Source: CAZCSK01 sp964501265 (GTDB taxonomy: Bacteria > Actinomycetota > CADDZG01 > JAHWKV01). Taken from it: a stretch of DNA of 23,444 bases. The stretch is from contig CAZCSK010000036.1 in assembly GCA_964501265.1 (NCBI GenBank), positions 1 to 23,444 of the forward strand, in the 5' to 3' direction. Both the position numbers and the translations under genes were made by a program. Every line of letters starts with the position of its first letter. Position 1 is the stretch's first letter. A model generated the notes under the pieces. The model was not told the origin of the DNA. It searched no databases and worked only from the letters and a program-made list of their open reading frames with translations. Positions 5,551 to 13,135 of the stretch are shown here, piece after piece.

Positions 5551-6042
5551 TCAGTCTCTGTTTGCCTTACCCTTGCCTTTGCCGTGAGAAGCGTTGCTCG
5601 CTCCCGACTGCTCTTCACCATCATCTTCGCCGTCTTCTGAGGCTGACTCCGCGGCCTGCGCTGCAACCGCTTCGTCGAGATCAGCTTGATAAGTCCCGCA
5701 GGGTCCCGTCGGCGTTGCATCCCCTTCGAGCTTCTCGGAGACTGCCGTTTCGTCTTGCGCAACGGATGACACAAAGTGGCCGCGGTCCTTGCCCTTGAGA
5801 CCGGCTTCCTTCGCCGCGTGCGCCCAGTAAGAGACGCAGTGTCCGTGGTTGGGGCCGCCGCCTTCTTCGCCAGCACTCTCGGTCTCGGACGATTCAACCT
5901 CGGCAGCCTCGAGCAACGCGGAGCCCTCGTCGACGCCCTTGTGCTTGTTGTCGCCCGCGACCGCAAGGGCCGTGGCGCCGAGAAGAGCGATTCCGATCAA
6001 TACGCCGCCAGTGGTTAGGTACTTGCGCAGTCTGTTCAGCAC
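5551..6042 (-). CDS. Secreted acidic protein of unknown function
   Basis: A 163-residue protein that I do not recognise. It has a short basic N-terminus (MLNRLRKYL) and one hydrophobic helix (about residues 11-29) ending near 'LAVAGD', which could be a signal peptide or anchor. Next come an acidic low-complexity linker (Glu/Ser/Gly), a conserved-looking core 'HCVSYWAHAAKEAGLKGKD', a 'TGPCGTYQADLDEAVA' segment, an acidic stretch and a Gly-Lys-rich tail. Two cysteines, one in each core piece, could form a disulfide outside the membrane. The GTG start has an excellent AGGAGG 6 nt upstream. TTATAT further upstream (minus strand, about 6073) may be its -10. It ends at the shared terminator. Confidence 0.7.
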   Translation of the reverse strand: MLNRLRKYLTTGGVLIGIALLGATALAVAGDNKHKGVDEGSALLEAAEVESSETESAGEEGGGPNHGHCVSYWAHAAKEAGLKGKDRGHFVSSVAQDETAVSEKLEGDATPTGPCGTYQADLDEAVAAQAAESASEDGEDDGEEQSGASNASHGKGKGKANRD

Positions 6043-6154
6043 TTGCCGCCTCCTAGTGTGAAAGGTTGTTGTCTATATAAGCGGCGGGCAGAGGCCCAAA
6101 CTTACTCCCCCATCCGGTGGAGGCCCTAATTCCCCGGCCCCCGCCCCCGGCCCG

Positions 6155-6952
6155 CTAGTTGGAGTGAGAGCGGCGTCGCAGCCAGGCGTACCCAACGCCC
6201 ACAGCTACGAGCGTCAGGGCGCCTCCACCGGACAGCGCGACGGTCCGTCCGGAAGGTGCGATTTCAGCCAGTCGCGTCCTAACGGTCACCGGGTTGCTGA
6301 ACCGGAGCACCTCCCATCCGCGCTCCTCCGCCGCACGCGCAAGCGCCCGGTCTGGGTTGACCGCTACTGGGTGCCCGACGACCTCGAGCATTGGAAGATC
6401 GGTGATCGAATCGGAATAGGCGAACGACGCCGTAAGGTCGATGCCATGGCGATCGGCGAATTCTCTGATCGCCGTAACCTTGTGGGGGCCGTAAGAGTAG
6501 AACTCAAGTTCGCCGGTGTAACGGCCGTCCGGGTCGACCTCAGCTCGAGATGCGATTACTTCGTCTGCCCCGAGCAGCTCCCCCAAGGGGGCCACAATCT
6601 CCTCCGGAGAAGACGACACGATCACGACTTTTCGCCCCTCAGCGCGGTGGAAGTCGATCAGGTCGGCCGCCTCCTTAAAGATGATCGGTGTGATGACATC
6701 ACCCATAACATCTTCGATGATTCGCCTTATCCGGGTTTGATCCCAACCAATCGTGAGGGTCTGCGCCTTCTTGCGCATCTTCTCCATCTTGTCTTCGTCT
6801 GCCCCGACCAAGAGATAGACGAATTGAGCAACAACCGCGCGAGCGAGTAGCCGCTTCGTGATAAGGCCCTCCCTATAGAAGTTCTTGCCGAAGGCAAGTC
6901 CGCTCGAACGAGCGATGACGGTCTTGTCGAGATCGAAAAAGGCGGCTTCCAT
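6155..6952 (-). CDS. HAD-IB family phosphatase with C-terminal membrane helix (copy 1)
   Basis: A 265-residue SerB-like HAD hydrolase. Motif I is 'FFDLDKTV' (Asp7 and Asp9), motif II 'VIVSSSP', the lysine of motif III lies in 'GPHKVTAI', and motif IV is 'YSDSITDLPML'. After the catalytic domain a hydrophobic helix ('ALSGGGALTLVAVGVGYAWL') and RRR end the protein, so it is probably tail-anchored with the active site inside. Substrate unknown (a phosphate monoester). I start at the ATG at 6952, where the HAD fold begins; an upstream frame extension is not protein-like. It is divergent from the pilus operon, as Rv3661 is from the Rv3660c cluster in M. tuberculosis. A paralogue lies at 18517. Confidence 0.88.
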   Translation of the reverse strand: MEAAFFDLDKTVIARSSGLAFGKNFYREGLITKRLLARAVVAQFVYLLVGADEDKMEKMRKKAQTLTIGWDQTRIRRIIEDVMGDVITPIIFKEAADLIDFHRAEGRKVVIVSSSPEEIVAPLGELLGADEVIASRAEVDPDGRYTGELEFYSYGPHKVTAIREFADRHGIDLTASFAYSDSITDLPMLEVVGHPVAVNPDRALARAAEERGWEVLRFSNPVTVRTRLAEIAPSGRTVALSGGGALTLVAVGVGYAWLRRRSHSN

Positions 6953-6966
6953 ATGCCCCCATGATA

Positions 6967-7058
6967 GGGGGGTTCGGGGGGGTAGCAGCCCCCAAGGGCA
7001 CCGACGCATGCGCGCCAGAAGCTGCGAACCCCCTGAAATCAACTGGGCGGGGGGCTGT
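6967..7058 (+). promoter_or_regulatory. G-rich structured element, copy 1 (upstream of the pilus operon)
   Basis: Order: GGGGGG (6967-6972), TTC, GGGGGGG (6976-6982), TA, GCAGC (6985-6989), a 31-nt insert, GCTGC (7021-7025), GAA, CCCCC (7029-7033), a 15-nt spacer, GGGGGG (7049-7054), CTGT. GCAGC/GCTGC and the G/C runs make a helix with an internal loop; CCCCC can instead pair with the later G-run. Blocks of 13 and 21 nt are identical to copy 2 at 17757-17837. It lies about 80 nt before the cpaE start, in the gap that separates it from the divergent HAD gene. Function is inferred only from duplication, structure and position. Confidence 0.6.
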
Positions 7059-7127
7059 GGGTGGCGCTCTGCGGTCAAATCGCGGTTAAATACACACGAC
7101 ACTTCCCCGCGCAACCCAAGACTCTTC

Positions 7128-7133
7128 AAGGAG
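7128..7133 (+). promoter_or_regulatory. Ribosome binding site fixing the cpaE start
   Basis: AAGGAG, 6 nt before the ATG at 7140. It decides this start over in-frame codons further upstream, whose translation would run through the structured element. Confidence 0.85.
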
Positions 7134-7139
7134 ACTTTC

Positions 7140-8294
7140 ATGACGGGACGCGTGGCGCCCAAGGTGTTGGTGGCATCCGACGACGCCGCGCTGCTCGACG
7201 AAATCGTCCGTCATCTTGAAGAATTCCCTCACTGGCGCATCGGAACCTCTGTCCGCAGCGTCGAAGATCTCAACCAGGCTATTGCGACCCAGGCGCCTGA
7301 TGCCGTCCTCATCTCCGACGGGCTCGCACGTGATTTGGCCGCCGCCGGGGGGCCGCAGTCTCCATCGGGCGGCCCTCACCCCGTGCCCGGTCTTATAGTC
7401 ATCGGTCGCCAGGAGCACACGGACACCTACAAGGCCGCGCTGAAGCTCGGTGCTCGCGGCTTCGTGGTCTGGCCGCAGGACCGGCAACAACTAAGGGGTC
7501 TGGTTGAACGCGACCTCAAGATGCACCGACGGTCAGCAAACCTGGGGGAGCTTCACGCGTTGTGGTCACCCAAAGGTGGCTCGGGAGCGAGCGTTCTCGC
7601 GGCCCACCTCGCTTCGGCTCTAACTCGCGTCGGGGCCTCGTGCACTCTCGTCGATCTCGACATCGAACATGGAGATCAAAGCGCCATCCTCGGCGCCGAA
7701 GGCGAGAACAAAACTTTGGTCGAACTGCTCAGAGTCGGCGACGAACTTGTCGCCTCGATGGTGGGCAACGTCGTTTGGACTCACACCGACGGCTTCAAGG
7801 TGGTTCTCTCTCCCGGAGCATCCGGCGAGGCGGAGGCGATTAAGGCACCGGCCATAAGCCGGGTCCTAGTCTCGGTCCGAGAAAGTTCACCGCACGTCAT
7901 CGCAGACGTGCCCTCAGGAATCAATGAGGTTTCATTCGCCATGTTTGAGGAGGCTTCGACGTTACTAATGGTTGTAACTCCCGATTACCTGTCCCTCAAA
8001 CGATGTCGCGACGCTCTTAAGATCATCAGGTCGTCGGGTCTCGACACGTCGAGATGTGCGCTTTTGCTGAACCAGTGGAGCGACCGGGACGTCACCGAAC
8101 AAGATGCAACGGCGGTCCTCGGTTTGCCGGTTGCCGCGACCATTCGATCGGACCTTCAGATCTACAAGTCGTCAAGCAAAAAAGAACTTTCCGAGTTCGG
8201 CAAAGCGATGCTCGAACCCCTGGCACGAAAAATCATCGGGTTGCCCGATGCCCGACGCGGATGGCGCGATCGCATAAAGGGAGCCTCGCGATAG
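7140..8294 (+). CDS. cpaE: CpaE/TadZ-like pilus localisation ATPase (Ssd-like)
   Basis: A 384-residue protein with two parts. The N-terminal 130 residues resemble a receiver domain ('KVLVASDDAALLDEIV', 'DAVLISDG', 'LKLGARGFVVWP'). A MinD/ParA-type ATPase follows, with 'WSPKGGSGASVLAAHLA' (KGGSGAS at 145-151) and 'TLVDLDIEHGD'. The second lysine of the ParA-type P-loop is replaced by Ala, as is usual in CpaE/TadZ. These proteins place the Tad pilus machine in the cell; the mycobacterial counterpart Rv3660c is named Ssd. First gene of the tad operon; its TAG overlaps or closely precedes the next coding region. Confidence 0.88.
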   Translation: MTGRVAPKVLVASDDAALLDEIVRHLEEFPHWRIGTSVRSVEDLNQAIATQAPDAVLISDGLARDLAAAGGPQSPSGGPHPVPGLIVIGRQEHTDTYKAALKLGARGFVVWPQDRQQLRGLVERDLKMHRRSANLGELHALWSPKGGSGASVLAAHLASALTRVGASCTLVDLDIEHGDQSAILGAEGENKTLVELLRVGDELVASMVGNVVWTHTDGFKVVLSPGASGEAEAIKAPAISRVLVSVRESSPHVIADVPSGINEVSFAMFEEASTLLMVVTPDYLSLKRCRDALKIIRSSGLDTSRCALLLNQWSDRDVTEQDATAVLGLPVAATIRSDLQIYKSSSKKELSEFGKAMLEPLARKIIGLPDARRGWRDRIKGASR

Positions 8295-9793
8295 GCGCCC
8301 ACAACCTGGCCGAGGTCCTTCAGGCCAACTTCGAGAAGAGCGGGGACTACCCTGCCCTGTTCTTCGAGGGCGAGTGGATTACAAGCGGTGATGTACACGA
8401 CCGCTCCAAACGCGCCGCAACGGGACTTTTGGCGCGAGGACTCCAACCTGGCGACCGAGTTGCCGTGATGATGTCCAACTGCCCCGAGGTGATGGTGTCC
8501 TACCGAGCGACCTGGCAGGTCGGCGCGGTCGTGGTCCCCCTCATGTTCTTGATGCCCCCCGATGAGGTCCGGCGAATTCTCGAACACTGCGAACCCAAGA
8601 TGATCGTGACCACAACCGAACTGTTGCCCAACGTTATGCAGGCAGCGTCCGGCCTTGACATCCAAATCATTACGACGGGAGAGACCCCCGACGACGTGAC
8701 ATCGTTCGCATCGCTGCTGGAAGGTGATCCGGTGGCCGACATCACCGCGCGCGAGGACGAAGATCTCGCAGCCATCCTTTACACCGGCGGCACGACCGGA
8801 GCCTCGAAAGGGGTGATGCTTTCTCACAGAAACGTCGCCGTGGGGGCACGGTCCGCGTACGAGGCGCTTGAGATTCTCGACGGTGAACGCGCGATCCTCA
8901 CCCTTCCGCTCTCCCATGGATTTGGGCTCCTAAGCTCGATCGTGATCACCCATTCGCTGCGCCCGATAATCATCGGGATGCGCTGGTTCGACCCGACGCA
9001 ATGGTTGCAACTTGTAAGCGAGCACAAGGTTCGAAGGTCTCCAATGGTGCCGACGATGCTCAGAATGCTGCTTGCGCTTGCGCTGGAAGACTACGACCTG
9101 TCAAGCCTGGAAGTCGTGACGGTCGGGGCGGCTCCCGTCTCCTTAGACACCATCGCGGAGTTCGAAAAACGCGTGCCATCCTGCAAGGTGCTGGAGGCGT
9201 ACGGGCTTACTGAGTCCGGAGTTGGTGCAACGGCCAACCAGGCCGCCAACGCCCGGCCGGGTTCGGTTGGACGGGCGATGCCGAACTACGAGATCAAAGT
9301 CGTTGACGAACAAGAAAATGAAGTCGCCGCCAATGAGCCTGGGGAGATATGCATTCGCTCGGAGGCTGTGATGACCGGGTATTACAAGGCGCCAGACGAA
9401 ACTGCTACGGCGCTGCGCGACGGATGGCTCTATTCGGGCGACATTGGCAGAAAAGATGAGGCCGGTTTTGTATGGATAGTCGATCGGAAGAAGGACCTTA
9501 TCATTCGCGGGGGCTTCAACGTCTTTCCCCGCGACGTCGAAGATGCGCTGCTAGAGCATCCGGCCGTTGAGATCGCGGGCGTGATCGGTCGCCCCGACGA
9601 AACGTACGGCGAAGAAGTGGTCGCGTTTGTGTCGCTTCGCGCCGGACACGAGGCCGCGCCGGAAGAGTTAATAGAGCACACCAAGATCTTGCTAGGCAAG
9701 CATAAGTATCCGCGTGAGGTAAGAGTCGTTGGGTACATCCCGCTGACGATGGTAGGCAAAGTTGATCGCAAAGCTCTTCGGGAGATGCTCTAG
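8261..9793 (+). CDS. AMP-forming acyl-CoA synthetase/ligase
   Basis: A 510-residue ANL-superfamily enzyme from the ATG at 8261. The P-loop reads 'YTGGTTGASKG' (174-184), then 'AYGLTESG', 'WLYSGDIG', the hinge 'DRKKDLIIRGGFNVFP' and the C-terminal lysine 'GKVDRKAL' (Lys500). All catalytic motifs are present, so it should activate a carboxylic acid to acyl-AMP and then acyl-CoA, probably a fatty acid; the chain length cannot be told. It sits inside the tad operon, overlapping cpaE by 34 nt by this start and tadA by 1 nt. The ATG at 8261 has no ribosome site. AAAGGGAG (8276-8283) is instead 7 nt before an ATA that overlaps the cpaE TAG, so the true start may be ATA at 8291. Confidence 0.9.
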   Translation: MARSHKGSLAIGAHNLAEVLQANFEKSGDYPALFFEGEWITSGDVHDRSKRAATGLLARGLQPGDRVAVMMSNCPEVMVSYRATWQVGAVVVPLMFLMPPDEVRRILEHCEPKMIVTTTELLPNVMQAASGLDIQIITTGETPDDVTSFASLLEGDPVADITAREDEDLAAILYTGGTTGASKGVMLSHRNVAVGARSAYEALEILDGERAILTLPLSHGFGLLSSIVITHSLRPIIIGMRWFDPTQWLQLVSEHKVRRSPMVPTMLRMLLALALEDYDLSSLEVVTVGAAPVSLDTIAEFEKRVPSCKVLEAYGLTESGVGATANQAANARPGSVGRAMPNYEIKVVDEQENEVAANEPGEICIRSEAVMTGYYKAPDETATALRDGWLYSGDIGRKDEAGFVWIVDRKKDLIIRGGFNVFPRDVEDALLEHPAVEIAGVIGRPDETYGEEVVAFVSLRAGHEAAPEELIEHTKILLGKHKYPREVRVVGYIPLTMVGKVDRKALREML

Positions 9794-11043
9794 TGGAGCA
9801 GCAGCCGGCCGAACTCAAGGAGCGCGTGCGACGGCGTCTGCTTGATCAGCGCGACCCATCTCTATTCGAGGGCACATCCGCCGACAAACGTGTGAAGCTG
9901 CGAGACGCGGTTCGCCGAGTGCTGGAAGAAGACCGAGTGATCATCCCCGGTGTCGAGCTGGCGGCGCTGGTGCGCGAGATATCCGACGAAGTGGTAGGCC
10001 TCGGCCCCCTCGAAGCATTGCTTCGAGACCCAACCATCACCGAAGTGATGATCAACTCACCCGAAGAGATTTACATCGAGCGGGAAGGCCGCATTGAGCG
10101 GGCCCCGATCAAACTCGATTCCAGTGCGCAGATTCTTCACTTGATCGAACGGGTGATTGGCCCTCTGGGCTTGCGGGTAGACGAGTCGCAACCGTTTGTG
10201 GAGGCAAGGCTTCCCGACGGTAGCCGCCTTCATGCCATCATCCCTCCCCTTGCGGTCAGCGGACCAACGGTGACCATCCGAAAATTCTCGGTGGTCCCAT
10301 TTACATTCGACGACCTTGTTCGCAAAAACTCGTTGACCGAGAGCATGGTCCGGTTCTTGAGCGCGGCAGTCAAGGCCAAACTAAACATCATTGTTTCCGG
10401 AGGCACCGGCAGCGGCAAGACGACCCTTCTCAATGTCCTGTCGCGGGCAATTCCCGAGGGCGAGAGGCTTATCACCATCGAGGAGGCCGCAGAACTAAGA
10501 CTCGGGCGCGAGCATGTCGTCTCTTTGGAAGCCAGGCCCCGCAACATCGAGGGCAAGGGTGAAGTCGATGTCCGAGAGCTTCTACGCAACGCCCTGCGGA
10601 TGCGGCCCGATCGCATCATCGTCGGGGAAGTGCGGTCCGGCGAGGCGCTCGACATGCTTCAAGCGATGAATACAGGACACGAGGGCTCGCTATCGACATG
10701 TCATGCAAACAGTCCGGCGGACCTGCTAGTGCGCCTCGAAACAATGGTGATGATGGCGGAGTTGGGCCTCCCCGTGGGGCCGATCCGCCAGCAAATCGCC
10801 GCCGCTCTGGACTTGATCGTGCATACGACTCGCTTTCCCGACGGGACGCGCAAGCTCGTTCGCGTGACCGAGGTGCGCGGACTGAAGGCCGATGCACTCG
10901 AGTTGGCCGACATATTTCGGTTCGAGCCGGCAGGCGTCGGGCCCAGCGGCCGCGTTCTTGGTGAATTCATCACCGTGGAAGCGCCGCTCTGTAACCGGCG
11001 AATTGCGGCGTCCGGGATCTCGGATTTCTGGGATGAGATCTGA
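9793..11043 (+). CDS. tadA: TadA/CpaF secretion ATPase
   Basis: A 416-residue type II/IV secretion ATPase. The N-terminal domain runs to about residue 190. The Walker A GGTGSGKT lies at 203-210, 'ITIEEAAELRL' is the Asp/Glu box, 'RIIVGEVRSGEALDML' (274-289) the Walker B region, and 'STCHANSPAD' the His box. It powers assembly of Flp pili as a hexamer on the cytoplasmic face of the TadB/TadC platform. The GTG start shares one base with the preceding TAG, and the last base of its TGA is the A of the tadB ATG, so translation is coupled throughout. Length and motifs are normal for the family. Confidence 0.96.
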   Translation: MEQQPAELKERVRRRLLDQRDPSLFEGTSADKRVKLRDAVRRVLEEDRVIIPGVELAALVREISDEVVGLGPLEALLRDPTITEVMINSPEEIYIEREGRIERAPIKLDSSAQILHLIERVIGPLGLRVDESQPFVEARLPDGSRLHAIIPPLAVSGPTVTIRKFSVVPFTFDDLVRKNSLTESMVRFLSAAVKAKLNIIVSGGTGSGKTTLLNVLSRAIPEGERLITIEEAAELRLGREHVVSLEARPRNIEGKGEVDVRELLRNALRMRPDRIIVGEVRSGEALDMLQAMNTGHEGSLSTCHANSPADLLVRLETMVMMAELGLPVGPIRQQIAAALDLIVHTTRFPDGTRKLVRVTEVRGLKADALELADIFRFEPAGVGPSGRVLGEFITVEAPLCNRRIAASGISDFWDEI

Positions 11044-11981
11044 TGGATCTGTTGATCACTTTTACTCTGTCGAGCTCGATATTGGTTGCCCTCACTGGGC
11101 TGCAAAAAATGCGAGGCCGCCGCGAGACTGCCGCGGTGATGGAACGGCTGGGCGCTGCTGTAGACGCCTCGCATCGGTCCGCGCCTGAGCGTCGTGCACT
11201 TCTCGAAGGATTCGCCAAGCGCTTAAGCCGGACTTCATTGGGCGGGCGAGTCAGCGCTTACGCGGCGACGAATCACGCGCACACTTCCTTCTCGGATTTC
11301 CTCGCGATCATGACGTCGTCGTTGATCGCGGGATTCATGCTCGGTAATTTACTGTTCGGGCGAAGTCCGCTTGTGCTTGTGGCTTCAATAGCCGGCCCTC
11401 TTGCGGCCGATCGCATCATGATCCGCCGACACGGGCGCAGGACAGCACGCATCGAACAGCAACTGCCGCAGGCGCTGCATCTTCAAGCTTCGGCACTGAG
11501 GGCGGGCCATTCACTGGTCCGCTCTTTGCGGGTCATGGCTTCCGAAGTCAAGCCCCCGCTGGCCGACGAAGTTGATGAGGCGCTCCGGGAAATCGATTTG
11601 GGAGAGCAGATCGAGACTGCGTTGAAGAATTTCGGCGACCGCAATCCCAGCCGCGATATCGATCTGTGGCTGACGGCTCTGCAAGTTCACCGAACGACCG
11701 GCGGCAATCTTGCAACCACGATTGACTCACTTGCCTCGCGCCTGCGAGAACGGTCCCATTTGCGCGGCGAATTGCGGAGCCTGACCGCGCAGGGCAGGCT
11801 GTCGGGAATCGTCGTCGCATTCGCTCCGCTGGTCTTTTTCATATTTCTCTCGGCAACATCGCGAGAGGAAATGCAAATCCTCTACTCGACGCCGCTCGGA
11901 CTCACCCTTCTGGCCGGTGGCATGACGATGGAGGCGGCGGGTTTTGTTTGGATCCGAAGGATCCTTAGGGTAAGACCGTGA
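11043..11981 (+). CDS. tadB: TadB pilus platform protein
   Basis: A 312-residue membrane protein with an N-terminal helix, a pair of hydrophobic helices near residues 83-118, the T2SSF domain ('LPQALHLQASALRAGHSL', 'REIDLGEQIETALKNF', 'ALQVHRTTGGNLATTID') and two C-terminal helices ('IVVAFAPLVFFIFLSA', 'LGLTLLAGGMTMEAAGF'). With TadC it forms the inner-membrane platform on which TadA acts. It overlaps tadA by one base (TGATG) and tadC by four (GTGA). Confidence 0.93.
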   Translation: MDLLITFTLSSSILVALTGLQKMRGRRETAAVMERLGAAVDASHRSAPERRALLEGFAKRLSRTSLGGRVSAYAATNHAHTSFSDFLAIMTSSLIAGFMLGNLLFGRSPLVLVASIAGPLAADRIMIRRHGRRTARIEQQLPQALHLQASALRAGHSLVRSLRVMASEVKPPLADEVDEALREIDLGEQIETALKNFGDRNPSRDIDLWLTALQVHRTTGGNLATTIDSLASRLRERSHLRGELRSLTAQGRLSGIVVAFAPLVFFIFLSATSREEMQILYSTPLGLTLLAGGMTMEAAGFVWIRRILRVRP

Positions 11982-12826
11982 GTGAGTTCATTCTTGCGTC
12001 CATGTGCGGGATCTGCGCTTGGATTGTCTTTCGAGCGCGCCCCCGACACGATCCGGCGCTTGCCGCGCGCCTTGCAGGCATGGGCGGCCCCTCTGTGCAG
12101 GTCGTTCGCCGTCTCGCCGGCCCCGGCCCCTTCGCTCGCATCGGCCGCCGCTTTCCCCAGGGGCAGTCGGAGTCGATCCGCCAGTTGCTCGCCTGGGCGG
12201 GGAGCGAAGCCCAGGGTCCCGAGACGGTTCGGGGAGCCCAGATTGTTTTTGCTGTGCTGGGGGGACTTCTTGGGCTGATGGCAGGGCCGTTTGCGGTGGC
12301 CGTTACGCCGGGAGCGGCCTTTGCCGGGTTTCGTCTCCCCTTACTCATGTTGCGCGTCCGAATCAAAGCGCGCCGCGAAAGCGTGGCGGCGGCTCTGCCT
12401 GAAGTGGCCGACCTTCTGGCGGTCTGCACCGAGGCCGGTCTGAATATCGCCCTTGCGTTGCGACGGGTGGCGGATAGAACGAGTGGAGTCTTGGGGGCCG
12501 AGCTGCGCCGGATGCTCGACGAGGGCGATCTTGGCACTCCCAGAAGCCGGGCGCTCGAGCGTTTTGCCGCCCGCAACGAGATTCCCGACATCGACGCCCT
12601 CACGCAGACTCTCATAAGCGCCGAACGCTTCGGCACGCAAATCTCGGCGTCTCTCACCAGCTTTGCATCGGACCTGCGGGCAAAACACCGCCGCCACGCC
12701 GAAGAGCAGGCACGCAAAGCCCCGATCAAGATCCTGTTCCCGTTGGTCTTTCTCATTCTCCCCGCCTTTATCTTGCTCACCGTCGCCCCCCTCCTTTTGG
12801 GCACCTTTGAGCGCCTCGGATTCTGA
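11978..12826 (+). CDS. tadC: TadC pilus platform protein
   Basis: A 282-residue membrane protein. An N-terminal helix ('FILASMCGICAWIVF') is followed by a basic loop, a hydrophobic pair around residues 88-125, the T2SSF core ('LPEVADLLAVCTEAGLNIAL', 'LGTPRSRALERFA', 'TLISAERFGTQISASL') and a C-terminal helix ('ILFPLVFLILPAFILLTVAPL'). It partners TadB. The GTG start overlaps the tadB stop. It ends 132 nt before flp; this gap holds a separate dyad and a candidate promoter. Confidence 0.93.
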   Translation: MSEFILASMCGICAWIVFRARPRHDPALAARLAGMGGPSVQVVRRLAGPGPFARIGRRFPQGQSESIRQLLAWAGSEAQGPETVRGAQIVFAVLGGLLGLMAGPFAVAVTPGAAFAGFRLPLLMLRVRIKARRESVAAALPEVADLLAVCTEAGLNIALALRRVADRTSGVLGAELRRMLDEGDLGTPRSRALERFAARNEIPDIDALTQTLISAERFGTQISASLTSFASDLRAKHRRHAEEQARKAPIKILFPLVFLILPAFILLTVAPLLLGTFERLGF

Positions 12827-12828
12827 CT

Positions 12829-12878
12829 GCTAGGAGAAACGCGCCAAGTTGGGAAAAAATCATAGGCGAACCCCTAGC
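12829..12878 (+). other. Dyad-bounded leader segment before flp
   Basis: GCTAGG (12829-12834) and CCTAGC (12873-12878) could pair across 38 nt. Inside are GCGCCA (12841-12846) and GCGAACCCC (12866-12874), short motifs also present in the two G-rich elements but with different spacing. It could be a divergent relative of those elements or chance. It overlaps no gene except for the start, which follows the tadC stop. Confidence 0.25.
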
Positions 12879-12898
12879 CACGGCGGGCCCATTCCCCT

Positions 12899-12904
12899 TA
12901 CAAT
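12899..12904 (+). promoter_or_regulatory. Candidate -10 box for the flp-tadE operon
   Basis: TACAAT, 54 nt before the flp ATG, with a ribosome site in between. The -35 region is not recognisable. A separate promoter would let the pilin be expressed at a higher level than the assembly machine. Confidence 0.35.
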
Positions 12905-12958
12905 TTGGCCACTTCCCCGCACTTTTCGTGCATGACCGCGATGAAAGAGGTGGTGGTG

Positions 12959-13129
12959 ATGGGAAGATTCAGAAGCGAAACCGGTCAGACGACCGCTGAG
13001 TATGCCCTGGTGATTCTGGCGGCGGCCGCTCTCGCGGTCGCCCTTATCGCTTGGGCCAACGGCGGAGGGCTGACGGCATTTTTCAGCGCCGTACTCGGCA
13101 AGCTCATGTCGATGGTGGGCGCCGGTTAG
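12959..13129 (+). CDS. flp: Flp-type pilin
   Basis: A 56-residue prepilin: a short leader 'MGRFRSETGQ', then 'TTAEYALVILAAAALAVALIAW', the hydrophobic Flp helix with the conserved Glu five residues before the helix core, and a short C-terminus. It is the major subunit of the Tad pilus and needs a CpaA/TadV prepilin peptidase, which is not in this window. The frame is open upstream with other starts (TTG 12905, ATG 12932, ATG 12941). I choose ATG 12959 because AAAGAGG lies about 8 nt before it and it gives a leader of normal length. Directly upstream of tadE. Confidence 0.9.
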   Translation: MGRFRSETGQTTAEYALVILAAAALAVALIAWANGGGLTAFFSAVLGKLMSMVGAG

Positions 13130-13135
13130 GCACCG

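Noticed and set aside
6967..6982. G-quadruplex as the main explanation of the G-runs
   Set aside because: Only two long G-runs are adjacent in each copy. Quadruplex formation is possible but does not explain the conserved GCAGC...GCTGC-GAA-CC block and its spacing.
6967..7058. c-di-GMP (GEMM) riboswitch as an explanation for the G-rich element
   Set aside because: A pilus operon would be a natural target, but the GEMM core motifs (CACGCA, GGGCAAA, ACGCAAAGC) are not present in either copy. Other well-known classes (SAM, TPP, cobalamin, ydaO, ZTP, SAH, glycine) do not match either.
6953..7139. In-frame extension of cpaE upstream to 6885, and of HAD copy 1 upstream to 7162
   Set aside because: Both would read through the structured element; the translations are not protein-like and cpaE has a perfect ribosome site at 7128-7133.
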